64,000 nt of DNA from Sphaerosporella brunnea (Eukaryota; Ascomycota; Pezizomycetes; Pezizales; Pyronemataceae): contig VXIS01000069.1 of assembly GCA_008704415.1 (NCBI GenBank), positions 1 to 64,000 on the forward strand. Direction: 5' to 3'. The notes below the pieces were generated by a model. That model saw only the letters and a program-made list of their open reading frames with translations. It was not told the origin of the DNA and searched no databases. Positions 1 to 11,467 of this stretch are shown one piece after another (the stretch's first letter is position 1; each line of letters opens with the position of its first letter). Position numbers and translations under genes: made by a program.

Positions 1-4
1 ATCA

Positions 5-239
5 CTATGTATGGAAACATGACAACGCCAGCGAATCTTAATTGATGGCCAAGAGGGGCGGGCACTTGAGACGTCGCGGTACAACGGAGACACAAGGCAG
101 CCGTGAGAATTAGAGTTGAGTACATAGGTGTCCCCAACTATACCGCGACCCCACACCGCGCCCAGCCATTGTTGCCTCCTTAGATTGTGTTGTCGCCGTC
201 ACATAAGATTCGCTAGCATTGTCATGTTTCCATACATAG
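5..239. mobile_element. Foldback MITE A (Tc1/mariner-like)
   Basis: The two ends are inverted copies of about 36 bp that begin CTATGTATGG and differ at only two positions, both C/T transitions. The right end is followed by TA (240-241), the usual Tc1/mariner target duplication; the left flank reads CA, which could be a mutated TA. The 235-bp element has no coding capacity, so it is best read as a non-autonomous miniature element. Inverted repeats and flanks are seen directly; the superfamily is inferred from the TA and the CTAT start. Confidence 0.7.
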
Positions 240-298
240 TATGTTTGCTACTTAGAAAAGATTGACTTGGGCGCCGGCATTTCTCATCGTGCTATATA

Positions 299-487
299 CT
301 ATCGCGTTGCCCCCTGTGTCGTTTTTTCACCCATGTCGCGCTGAAAAGTACGCTGGCTGGCTCAGAAATACGCATGGCAACGGGCGGCGTTGCGGGGTGG
401 TGGTTGCTGCCCGCGTATTTCTGAGCCAGCCAGCGTACTTTTCAGCGCGACATAGGTGAAAAAACGACACAGGTGGCAACGCGATAG
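299..487. mobile_element. Foldback MITE B with TA target duplication
   Basis: This is a 189-bp element made of two inverted arms of about 75 bp, with two mismatches, around a loop of about 39 bp. The arms begin CTATCGCGTTGCC. It is flanked on both sides by TA (297-298 and 488-489), the target duplication left by Tc1/mariner elements. It would fold into a near-perfect hairpin as single-stranded DNA or RNA. It lies only 58 bp from MITE A. No open frame in it looks like a protein. Confidence 0.8.
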
Positions 488-3039
488 TAGTGCGTAGCCA
501 AATAATTTAAAACACGAAATTTAAAGCTAGTGGAAATGGTCCGAGTGCTCAGCAGTGTAGTAGCAAAAAACAGGCCTCGTGTGTATTACTAAAAGCACAT
601 GACCGTACGGTTGCCAACCGATTTTTGCTGTAGCGCGGCTGTCAACCCCGTCGGAGGTTGTTTACCTACGGGTTTCCCACCCAGCTCTAATTGTGAGTGT
701 TTTCCTTTAACCCTCCATATCCAGTCTGGTCCTTCACTGTTTTCCTGTCAATTCTATTTGACAAGTCCAAGCCCGCTTGAGATCTGGTCAACTCTACACC
801 TCATCAAATGCTGACCCATTGCGTAATAGCACGCCCCCTTGTCGTCAACGTTCTAAAGACAGGTCCCCACCGCCACCCTCTGCAAGGAGGGAACAGCCAC
901 CACTGCCAGAAAAACCTGGAAGCACTTCTCGATTGCCCAGGAAACGTTCACCCACCGCCACAATGTCGCGACCATTGTTCGATCCCGAGACCTATCCCAT
1001 GGAAGGCTCCCCGCTGAACGCGCTCGAAACGATTCCAGTAGGCTTGCAGGTTGCCAGCTTCTACGAGTAATGTGGAAGATTTTTGAGAGGATACAAGCAA
1101 GAAGGATCTTATGCGATAACGGTTTTATACGAGGGAGTCCCAACCTGCGTTCTGGGGTTTCACCGCCGGAAGTCATCGATGTTCGTCGCCTGAATATACC
1201 GTCAACTATCGCTATTCGTCTCCGCCACGATTTCCTCGAGTTGGCGGTGTGCCCCCCGAGCCTCTGGACAACGGAGAAGGTCCACAATGTGGAGAGTCTG
1301 ACGTTTCTGTATTATACATACCACCCCACATGCATCATGATGCATGTAAGGCTACCAACCGAACCGCGGGCTACAAAAAAGTAGAGGAGGCGGCACGGTT
1401 ATGGCTATGGATTACTCTAATATAACGGACGGCAACGGGTAGATGTTTCTAGAGTTTCACGAGTGAGCTTCTTGCATAGTCATCAGCCTTTACTGGCACT
1501 CGCTGTCTGACTCTGGTGAATGCTCAGACACGATGACAACAATCTCCTCCTCCTCCTCGGCCAGAGGGTGGGCATTTCAACAGCACACTTCAATTTATCC
1601 TGAGATTGGGAGGGGGTGTGTTGATGAATCACTGTAACTCACTCGTTTATACAGACCACTTCTGATACATACATGAAGACAAGATTCTTGTACATGAAGA
1701 TTCCAGCCCAGCTCCTCATATATACTTGTACCGGGACCTCATTAAACCAAAGACCAAAGATCGGGGCATAAAGTCATTAATGAGGGTGCGAATTTGAATT
1801 TGGGATTGGCTGCAATAGCTTGAGTCAATCATCATTGTCGCCAACCTCTCCTTGGCCCTGGCGTCTACCGCGTTCCCAAGACGCTCGGCTAAGTTTGCGG
1901 ATGGCCGGTCATATTCACAGAAACCCCGGTTCCGGGTTTACTTGCGTTGCCCACCCCTCGGTGGAAAATCCCATTGTCTCAGCTGCGGTATGGGTAAGAC
2001 AAAGCTGTCGCCTCCTTGCTTGAAGAGGTTGAGTTGGTACGGTGTAGGTCGGGATGACATCGTTGCTGGAAGTGCATGCCGGTGAGTCATCTTTTCCACC
2101 TATTAGATCAAGGCACGCCCTGGGCATACCTATGAGCCGAGTCGGCTCTCAGTGCCATTCACACGCACATGCCGCGAATCCGAGCATATGGCGAGGTATG
2201 TAGGTGAAATCGGCCGTCTCTTCTCATATTCTTGGTTACGTGGCAAAACCGAGTAGAAATATGTATCGATAGAAGGATCTGAAACACATGATCAAGCTTC
2301 CTAGTATTTCGGATGGTATATTAGCTTCACCATAAATCACTCGACATACCTGCTAATTGGAATCTGCATTACTATGTCCGGGCGATGATCATACAACACG
2401 CTCAGCTGCTCACGCGAGCATGCAAGGGCCGCTGTTTTACACTCGTAACGACCCAAGTCAGCTCGGGAGCCTACATGAAAACGAGGATTCGCGAATCCAG
2501 GTTCACGATATTTTCGGGTCCGCTATCCCTCGGAAGGGTGATCTCGACTCAAATACGAGCATTTGCATGCACGGACCAAGAAGGCTGTCCATTCTTTCTT
2601 TCCCAGGACTTGACGGGAGCGCGCAGGAGCCGACAACAAAAAAACAACGGCGGGAACCGACTTCTGACTCTATGTCCGTAGTAGCTACAGCCTACAGATA
2701 CCAACCCGAGTCTTCGGTTGCTTTCCGCCAGGGAGGAAGGGAAAGTGCAGTTTTTCCATGGCTGAGAACGGGTTCCAGCGTTTTTGCTTGTCATAGGACG
2801 CTGACAGAAAAAATTGAGATGCAACTGGTGACACCGCTTCGTAGGTACCTACCGCCGCGATAAGGCAGACAGCCAGCAGTACGATGAGGTAGCCAGTCAC
2901 GTCCCCTAGACCCACGCACTATCCCACAGAATGAGTTGAACGCCAGCTGCAGGAGGTGTGCAATGAGATTGGTTGTATTATCACGGTTGGTATATCGAGC
3001 CTATTCATGCCCTTATTGGATCCAACAAAAGGGACTTGC
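488..3039. other. Gene-free stretch
   Basis: I see no supportable gene here. Several open frames of 70-170 codons exist on both strands, but they overlap each other, resemble no family and lack splice-supported continuations. The stretch between 2685 and 3039 is immediately downstream of the UPF0587 gene and should contain its 3' end. Confidence 0.5.
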
Positions 3040-3764
3040 CTACGCCCTCTTGATCTCCCACTTGACGTCCTTGATGCTGACTTCCTCGCCTGCTTTCTCA
3101 TCGTAGTCGAACCAGTCGCCTTCGGTGAGGTCGATCTCCTTGAATGGGGTGTTGGAGTCGATGCCCTTGGCCTCCCAGTTCCCCTCCGGCTTGAATTTAA
3201 CAAACTCGCAGCCCCTGCATTCAAACTCGAGAATGTTTTTCGGCTTGGGGACCTCGGCGGCTTCGTACGGCTGAGGGGTGGTTTTTATCACTGCGTCATC
3301 ATCATCGGCTTAGAACAAACGGCGTGCAACTGTAGCTCACTAACCTGCCGAGGACTCTCTCTATAGGCATCACTTGTTAGCACACAATCTTGTGGCGCAG
3401 AGCCACCCAAACATCAACAGAAAAGGCAAAACACCTTACAATTCTTACAGCGCCAGACGAAATTCGCCTCTCCGCGGCTACCCGACATTTCGCGTTGTTC
3501 CTACGTGCGGTTGTTAACTGCTGCTGCTGCAGTGTAGCGACGGGAAGAGCAACGGGAGACACATACGAAGCGGCTTACACCGACCCAGTTGTCGTGGACC
3601 TCGCGACAGGACGTGCAGGAGACCTTGAACATGTAGTAGAAGGGGTCATTCTCGGGGTCGGAAGGACGGAGATCGGTGACCCTGGCGGCGTGTTAGTTAT
3701 GGATGGATACGGCCCGCGCAGAAAGTTACCCCGTCAGTTCAGCTGTCAGCTGGAGGGCTAGCAT
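3040..3764 (-). CDS. UPF0587 (DUF866, C1orf123-like) CXXC zinc-binding protein
   Basis: Five exons on the minus strand: 3764-3730, 3681-3567, 3500-3435, 3360-3345 and 3290-3040. Splicing gives about 160 residues, the usual length of this family. The protein starts MLALQLTAELTGVTDL, continues DPFYYMFKVSCTSCREVHDNW and RGEANFVWRCKNCK, and ends DVKWEIKRA. Paired CxxC motifs (CTSC, CKNC, then CRGC) match the zinc site known for human C1orf123 and its yeast homologue YCR090C. The biochemical role of the family is poorly defined. All donors and acceptors are GT..AG and every junction keeps the frame. Exon 4 is only 16 nt. Family identity is confident; the exact start rests on the match of the N-terminus to the family pattern. 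Confidence 0.9.
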
Positions 3765-5204
3765 TGCTGGTTGAGATAGCACACGTGCGTAGTGGGATGA
3801 AGGTTGGTGTGATTGGTGTGATTGCGGGGTCGACGTGCCTGAGGTCTGAATAAGCTCAGGATGGCGTCAGGGTTTTACTTACATAAACCTAGCACCCCGC
3901 TTTTTCCGCGGCACTGCATCAAATGTCACCTGTTCAACCATCAACCGCGAGTATTTGACAGTGACAGAGCTGTTCGGATACCAGTACAAAGATCACGATA
4001 GGACATAAGTACCGGACTAACCACATTCACACCAGCCACAGCTCTGCATGCGCTTATTTGACCACGATTCAACGACATGCTAGAAACAACCATGGCCAAC
4101 ATCCATCGATACGTCAACCGTGGAGTTATGCATGTATTTGATGCGCAGAAGATTGCCGGGGTGGGCATGTCTTGCATTCCGGATTGACGATGATCGACCA
4201 TGCACCCCACATTTCCAGATGAACACGTGCATGAGTTGTCTTCAGATGCGGGGGGTTGGGTGGGGCGGTTTCAACCCCCGATGCACGCGACCCAGCTCCA
4301 GATTACCGAGAGCTCGGAGGGGCTGAACTCCTCGTCCGCCCGAGCTGAGGCAAGGTGCCAGATGATCTATTCCTTCCTCACCTCTCCTCTGCTCTCCTCT
4401 CCAATCTGACACGCAGCACAACACGCTAAACGTTGCCCCGCATGGCCATATCGGAGATCCATCGTTCTAGAGTGAGTCGCTCGGCTTACGCCGGAGGCGG
4501 CCTTACATCATGGCGGCAAGCAGCGGAGGGGAGGGGAAGGGAGGGCGGAAACGGGCTGTGCTCTGACTGAGGAAACGTGGAGTGACGATTGGAGAGCCGG
4601 CGAAGCGCCATTTAGTGGACAAGTACTAACTATACTATACTATAGGCATGCTGCAAGCGGCATATGCGGCTTGTTCGGCCTTCATCTCGTTGACCAGCTG
4701 ATACATAGCATAGCAAGAGACATAGATCACAGACCGTGACCCTGAGTGTGTCTCCGCACTCACAGTGGGCGGTGCGGGCTTACAAAAATAGTAATCCGGC
4801 GTGACTGGGCTGGGCTGTCCGACTCATCCTGAGCTCCAGCCATAAGGCCGCAATAAGTGTGCAACCAGCCCATGATTACCTGACATGCTCTGCGTGATGT
4901 GTTTGCGCTCCGTTGGTACAGCCACATGCAACATGCAGTAATAATTGAAGGCTAAGCCTCGCATTACCTTAGTCATGTGGCGCAGGCAGATATTTGGGGG
5001 TCTTTCCCGCAGATATCAGTCACAGGACAAAAAGAATGGCATTTTTAGCGTCTGCACCTCAAATTTTCCCCGGCGACAACCACAGCCCCGCGACTTCTTG
5101 TGCCACAACAAGCCTATAAAAACAAAAGAGAATTGAGAATCCAAGAGAATACATGATAAATCTGAATCTACAAACTTTCTAGTCAGCCAAACTCCTCACT
5201 TGTC
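3765..5204. other. Gene-free stretch upstream of the UPF0587 gene
   Basis: The first few hundred bases must contain the promoter of the minus-strand UPF0587 gene. I could not pick out a convincing TATA box. The rest holds only short overlapping open frames with no recognisable product. Confidence 0.45.
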
Positions 5205-6188
5205 CCCTAGGCTTCGGTGTAGCCGCAATCACCGCTGCCACTCGAGAGGGCATACTCCTCCAGATTTGGCTCGATCTTCTCTCAAACTTGTGGAAGAACT
5301 TTAGCCAACCTTGCTTTAACTGTGTCGCGTGTATCCTTTAGATCTGGGAACATCTGAGCTTTTCCTTGAGGCGCACCCATACGTGTTCGGTCGGATTGAG
5401 GTCCGGGGAGTAAGGTGGCCATGTCTCAGTAAGAATGCCCTCACTGATGAACCAATCACTCACAAGGTGTGCATTATGTATCGGTGCATTGTCCTGCTGG
5501 AAGATAGGCTCGACCCCGATGGTCTGGCGAACTCGTTCCAGGACGGGGGTAGACATGTTTGTTCATAGAAGGCACCACAATCGGCATAAAGGTACCCGGA
5601 TTATTGCCCCAAAAGCATCCCCAGACAATACACTTTGCCCCTGGACCCTTCTCGTAGGTTTGAATGCAGTCTTTGTGCCACTTTTCGTGCGCAGTTCGGA
5701 AGACCCAATCTGTTCGAGGATCCTTGCTCTTCTCCACCGAGCACTCATCGCTTCATACCACCTTTTTAAGTCTTCTTCTGTCCAATCCGCATGTCTCAGA
5801 GCCCAAGCTAGACGTAGCCTTGCTGCTTCAGCTGTCAGGCGAGGCTGTTTGGCCGCCCTCCACTTTCTAATGCCGTGCTTGCGAAGAAACCTTTTGACAG
5901 TTCTAACCGACACGGTGGGCACTCTCATTGCGCAATTCGCTAAATGGACGTCGTCGGTCGCGGTTCGCCTCGTAAAGTAACTTCTGTCCATCGCACTTGG
6001 TGTCTGCCGGAGAATTTGAGATTTTTGTATGAACCTCGCTCCTTGTAGCGCTGGAGGAAATTGTGGATGGTCGAACGCAGTCGGTTGTTTTGCGACTTGA
6101 TCTGGTCCAGAGTGAGCCCAGGGTCTCGGAGCTCAATGATACGACCCTTCTCGAAGTCCGATAGCTGTTTCGTGAGTTCTTCGGTCAT
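5205..6188 (-). pseudogene. Dead Tc1-like DDE transposase
   Basis: Reading from 6188 down, the parts of one Tc1-type transposase appear in order but in changing frames. An N-terminal helix-turn-helix region (MTEELTKQLSDFEKGR) is followed by a second HTH half from about 5990. The first catalytic Asp lies in SDECSVEK near 5745, the second in FQQDNAPIH, and the third acidic residue in SPDLNPTEHVW near 5385. Frame changes occur near 5990, 5750, 5570 and 5338, and there are in-frame stops in the C-terminal tail, whose end (GSGDCGYTEA) is still readable near 5210. It cannot make an active enzyme. I looked for terminal inverted repeats outside the coding part and found none that convince. Confidence 0.85.
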
Positions 6189-9100
6189 GGTTGTTGTGTG
6201 GTGACGCGAGAAAGGGGATGGTGGGGTGAGTTGTCGCGCGCAATGCGGCTCAAAAAATCGTAGTTAGACGCGCGGATCTGGCCTTCACATCAATGTTTCC
6301 TTGCATCCATCCAACTACAGAGTGTCTATCTATCAAAAGCAAATGGATACGAATGTAACCCGCGGAACCGTGAAAGTCTCGGGCAGCCGGGGTGCTCATC
6401 GGCCATCACTCGAGCCTGTCTCGTCTCCAATAGCCTCGAGACGAGATGCGAGTGCAGGTATAGTCGGTTGCGGCTGGGCCCTGTTTGTACGTAGCTAGCG
6501 ATAGATATGTGCAATGGCAATGATTTAAAACAAAAAAACAAAAAAAGAGACGAGATCTCGTCGCCCGTCGAACACTACACACGTGGCCAACCACTTCTGC
6601 AATTTGGGCAAACAAGTATGTACGGCCATATTTGAGCTGGCTGGATGGTAGCCAGAAGATTCCTTGGGAAGCCCTGCCTGGCTTCTATTGCAATTACAAG
6701 CTTAAGGCCAGAACCACAATTCACCGGCAACAAAAAATGAGCAACCAAACAGGCACAAGAACAAACGTTGTGGCCATGATTTCCGGGCTATGATTCTGCG
6801 AACCAGCCCTGACCGCCAATGTTAAACCTTTTCTCTGTATGTACATGTTCCGCGAGTAGGAAGTACATATCTGCGTGGAGTGCGTGTGTTTCAATCGACA
6901 TCGGGCCACACGAAACAGTTGTACAAGACACCTCCTTCTTTTGAAAAAAAAAGGAGGCTCGGATGATATGCACACAAAACAGGGTTGCTGTGGATAAGAA
7001 GTATCTGCCGGGCTTACCCACCCACACATCGCCAGCACAAATACTTCGTCCCTCGTACATTTTGTTGGTGGAGGAAACAATTGTTCGCCCGACATCGCAG
7101 TATTCTCCGTTCGACACACCGAAAAGCTCTTCCCAGCATAGGAGGTAAGTACATGCATGTGTGCATCCGCCCCCAAAAAAACTATGCAGCAAAGATTTTT
7201 TTTCTTCACCGATGGGACTACAAATTTCGTCGGCGGCTGCATATACATGCACACACACACACGACATCTGCATGGCGGTTAATCCGCTGGCGGGCGAGCT
7301 GCTCGCTGTTTGCTCCCACTACACCTCGTTCCCGGGTCCCACACTTGCAGAATTTTCAGGAAGCAAGGAATACACACACACCGATGCGATAATCTGACTG
7401 CGACTCACTCACTTCCCATGGTTATCGGGAAGGCAACGGAGCAGCGGGCGGCTGTCGTACGTGTACGGGAGACAAAAATAAAAGAGCAATCAAGAGAGAG
7501 AGCTTGAGCAAGGTTGGCCGTTGGGTTTCAACTTCACTCCGGCAAGGAAGCACCAGGTCACAGAAAAAAAGCAAGCTGCGTCGCTGCCGATACTGGATAT
7601 TGACCTCGACCCGGAAAGCCTGTGACACCTCCCACTCCGCTTTTTTTTACTAAGGCAGTGTGTAGAGTGCCTTATGTAGCCAGCCAAACCCGGGAACTGG
7701 GTTATAGGACCGCTTATTTTGATTGTCACTGCAGGACAGTACCATACCATACGAACTTCTTCTCTCGAATTTGGGCATTGGCGTTGTGCAAGGAATTCAG
7801 TGGCTGGGGGGGGGGGGGGGGACACGGGCGGGTTCTGAACTCAGCCCGCCTGGTAGCTTCTTTTCAGACTGGGAAGAACATCTTCCATCCGTGCTGGAAA
7901 GATAGGAACTCGTCGCTTTACGCTATACACTCGGAGCCGGAACGGGGTCCATCACTGCATGTGCCACGAACTCGAGCACACAAGATTCGTGCCTCGCAAA
8001 AGTCGGCAACCACGGCTAGAGCGCCGCATCCGTGCATATCGACGCCGCCTCTTTCGAGGAAAACGCGTGCACCGTGCACGGTGAAGCGGTATTCTGTTTC
8101 CCGCTGTTGCAGCGGACAGGAGGTAGGTCTCGGCCCTGCTCTAACATACTATGCCATACCGTATAAAACTCTCGAGTGTTCAAAACTCGGATTATGCTCC
8201 CCGCCTGAAACAACGCAGCAAAACAAACGGCTTGAAGGTGGAGTAAATTTTTAAAAACTGTTCGCGACTGTGCATTCATCTTTTTTCTTGATGTTGACCT
8301 TGGCCTATACCCATCCGAGTTTTAATGTGGTATCCCCTTTGGAAACCCTTGTGGTGGCCGTTCCACTAATGGAACTGTGGCTTCAGAGCATTAGTATAGG
8401 TAATAACAATCGTCCTTGATTCAAAGATCCAACACTGGAAACTCTCCATCGAGTAGTCAACGTTGTGGCGTGCGGTGAATTGGTATTTACAATGCCTACT
8501 CTACTGTACTTTCCCGCGTCCGAAATCGCTTTAGTTACCCAGCAAGCCGGTACCGAACTGCAGCTGTGTGTCTCGCTGCAGCTGCGGCTTTTTCCACCAA
8601 GTGCTGCAAGGTAACCCCTCTTTGGAGGGAGAGGGGGGAGGGGTAGGAGGAGGGGTAGGTACCTACGTGATGGCGCAATCAGCTCTCTCTCTCCGGAGCT
8701 CCTTGAAAAACGAGAAACCGAGAAACCGAAGTGCACAGATTCCCGAGTTGTGAGTAAGACAAGAAAGGGTTTTAAAGATTTGCAACTTCTTTGTAAGGGA
8801 GGGGGGCGGTATTCTACGATACAAGAATCTATATAGAATATAGTACCTAGAGGGATGCGGATACTTCCGGGCGATCGATCACAGTTGTGTCTGCCGCTGT
8901 GCACCATCACATGTTGTCTGATCTTCATCGATATATGATAATAGAAGCAAAGAAAGCAGCACAGAATCATCGATCGCGAGCATGTGGTATATGACAAGAA
9001 AAGTGAAAGGTATAGGGCATATCAAATTTCATTATTTCCATCGCAATTACGTGAAACCCGGTCCAAATCCACCACCAATTCATCCCTCCATCCAGCAGCT

Positions 9101-10057
9101 CCTCGGGGGAGGCATCCAGCCCTCAACCCACCATCGACCAATCCATCTCTTTGCTTTCTTTTCTTTTCGTTTCCGTCAATCCTCCCACCCCATTTCCAAT
9201 CCAATCCAATCCAATCCAATCCAGTCTTTTCTTTTTCTTTCTCCCCCAAAAAACAAACCAAAGCCAACAATTTCCCAAAGCTCCGTGTCCATACAAAATA
9301 TTCGCAGCGGATTGGGCACGCGCAAGACAAAACAATGAGGTGAGGTTGAAGTAGCCAGAACAGGCGAAGTGGAACAGGTAAGAGTGGAAATGAGAAGAAC
9401 AAAAGGGGGTAATTACAAAAGATCGCATTAATTAAAAATGAAGCTTCATATCGGATGACATAGGAAAGGCCGTTAACAAAAGAAACTCTTCAACATTAAC
9501 CAAGGAAAAAGGGAAACAAAACACTAATTCCAAAAAAAAAAAAGGTATCATAAAGGAAAAGGGTATCTCAAGGAAGAAAAAAAAACATAGGAGTAAACAG
9601 CCAACCCCCCAGAAAAAAAAACGTCCAGTGCATGCAGAAGGAGATTTAATAAAACCGCCCCGTTGAATACAACCATAATAAGAAAATAAACAGAACAAAC
9701 AAGAACACATCAAGAACTTTTGTGTTTTCCCAGAAAGCCAAAGTCCCCAGAACGAAAATCAAAAACATCCCAAGAACGAAAAGCCACATGCTGATAGTAG
9801 TACAGGTCCAAAACATTGCTTTTAGAGCGCCCCAAGAGAAGCCCGAAAACAAATGACATGAAGGGAACAAAATTGGGAATAAAACATAATTAGAAGCGAA
9901 CAATTTGGGGGTATAACATGGTCGAAAAGTAAACGCCGCCATCTAAAATGTTCGAACCGGAAGAGGAGGATATAGGAAAAGTCCGTAGGAACTCGAAAGA
10001 GGCCTTTGGAACTTGATGTATGCGTGTGCATGTGTAACCGTGGCGAGATCCCGAAAG
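6189..10057. other. Gene-free stretch with simple repeats
   Basis: No gene is supportable. The stretch holds a CA run near 7250, a G homopolymer at about 7807-7821, five tandem CCAAT pentamers (9196-9220) and A-rich tracts at 9530-9620. The part just below 10057 should be the 3' UTR of the adjacent minus-strand gene. Confidence 0.5.
9196..9220 (+). repeat. Five tandem CCAAT pentamers
   Basis: CCAAT is repeated five times without interruption. Single CCAAT boxes bind the fungal HAP/CBC complex, but no plus-strand gene follows, so a promoter role is not supported and a pentanucleotide microsatellite is the simpler reading. Confidence 0.7.
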
Positions 10058-11467
10058 TTAAGCGTCGGGCCTCATGAGAATCTCCTCGCAGTTGACCTGG
10101 AAGCGCTGGCACCAAGTAGCCATACCCCTCATTAGTCGCTCGGTCTTCTCCCACTCCTTCTCGCCATTGAACATGGCATCAACGAATTCGGCACCAGACT
10201 GCTTGCCCATCTGAACCTTGGTAGACTTGCCGTCCTGCTGCTTGGGCGAGCTGACACGCCTAGCACCAGTCCACATATACTCTTCACATGCCTTGAGCAA
10301 GTTCTTGAGTTTCTGCCAGAGCCTCTCGCCGCTGTCCATAAACTCCTCCAAAATCTCCTTGTTCGAGGGGTTTTGGATGGAGTCAAAGAAGTCGCGGGCG
10401 CGCTTGATCTTGGAGCTCAGCTCGATGAGCAACTCCCAAAGGCCACCAGCAGTGCGGGTGGCCTCGTGAGTGCGGCCATGGTGGTACTTGGTCCAATTGA
10501 AGACCCACTCGCCGAGAGAGTTGGCATCGAAGACAGATCCAAGCAGGATAATGGGACGCTCATTGGGATCCCAATTCTTCAACGAGTAATCGGATGGGAT
10601 ACCGGCTTCGGCAGCCTTACGACGGAGCTCATCGTGGTCGGTAGTGGGCATGGGCTCGGTAGCAGAGCGCTGAGGCCCTGTGGGTTTGGCGGAGCCGGTG
10701 CGGTGAGGAGAACGAGGTGAGTTCTCACCCGACCATGTGTTTTCGCGGCGGTGGTGGGAACGGGACCGACGACCCTCGGCAACGAAAGGGGGAGGGGACT
10801 GGGGACCAGGGGCCGGAGTATAGCTAGGAGCGAACTGAGGTCGGGAATAACTGTCAGCACGATTCCTACGTCGTACAGCTGGCCGTCGGTAGCGGCGAGA
10901 GCTGGCTGTTGCCTGCTGCTGGGGGTATCGCTCGTGCTGCCGGCCGTCCTGGAACACGAAGAGGGGTTGGTATGGATAGAATGGACTTACGTATTCGCCC
11001 GCGCCCGGAGGGAAACCGTAAGCGTAAATGTTAGGCATTGGGGCACCATGAGGCATAGGAGTGCCATGGTGAGTATGCGAAGTGGGAGGGGGAGTGTGGA
11101 GCGGAGTGTGCATGCCATAACTCGTGGGGCGGCCACTGTGACTCGTGCCTGGGCGAGGGGAGGTAGCAGAACTTCGATGCTCATATTCTCCATAGGTCTC
11201 GCTCGCGTGCCTTCGCGAGGACGAAGGACGTTTCACGTATTCGGCACCCATGAATTCTTGCGGAACCTGTGCTGGAGTGTTGGTTCTGCGGCGGGTTGAA
11301 GATGGAGTACGGGGAGAAGGGGCGGGTGTAGGAACTCCGTAGGCGGCAGCGGCGTCAAAGTATGGTTGAGGAGGACGAGGCATGCCAGGTTGGGGGCTAG
11401 TGTAGGGGTGATAAGTGCCTTGGGGATACCCAAATGGCTGCGTATACGATGGTTGTTCGAACTGCAT
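10058..11467 (-). CDS. Proline-rich fungal protein with conserved C-terminal domain
   Basis: One uninterrupted exon encodes 469 residues, starting MQFEQPSYTQPFGYPQ. The first 270 or so residues are disordered and rich in Pro, Ser, Tyr, His and Arg. The C-terminal 190 residues look folded and contain YSLKNWDPNERPIILLGSVF, then helical segments ending CQRFQVNCEEILMRPDA. This N-disordered/C-conserved architecture occurs in many Pezizomycotina proteins whose automatic label is often 'vegetative cell wall protein gp1', a name based only on proline content. I see no signal peptide or membrane helix, so a cell-wall location is not supported. Function unknown. The start is the first in-frame ATG. Confidence 0.8.
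   Translation of the reverse strand: MQFEQPSYTQPFGYPQGTYHPYTSPQPGMPRPPQPYFDAAAAYGVPTPAPSPRTPSSTRRRTNTPAQVPQEFMGAEYVKRPSSSRRHASETYGEYEHRSSATSPRPGTSHSGRPTSYGMHTPLHTPPPTSHTHHGTPMPHGAPMPNIYAYGFPPGAGEYVSPFYPYQPLFVFQDGRQHERYPQQQATASSRRYRRPAVRRRNRADSYSRPQFAPSYTPAPGPQSPPPFVAEGRRSRSHHRRENTWSGENSPRSPHRTGSAKPTGPQRSATEPMPTTDHDELRRKAAEAGIPSDYSLKNWDPNERPIILLGSVFDANSLGEWVFNWTKYHHGRTHEATRTAGGLWELLIELSSKIKRARDFFDSIQNPSNKEILEEFMDSGERLWQKLKNLLKACEEYMWTGARRVSSPKQQDGKSTKVQMGKQSGAEFVDAMFNGEKEWEKTERLMRGMATWCQRFQVNCEEILMRPDA

Noticed and set aside
2357..2863. 168-codon plus-strand open frame
   Set aside because: No ATG context, composition like random translated DNA, overlapping frames of similar length on both strands.
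9196..9220. CCAAT array as a HAP/CBC promoter element
   Set aside because: No plus-strand gene follows and the nearest minus-strand gene ends rather than begins nearby; a pentanucleotide microsatellite is simpler.
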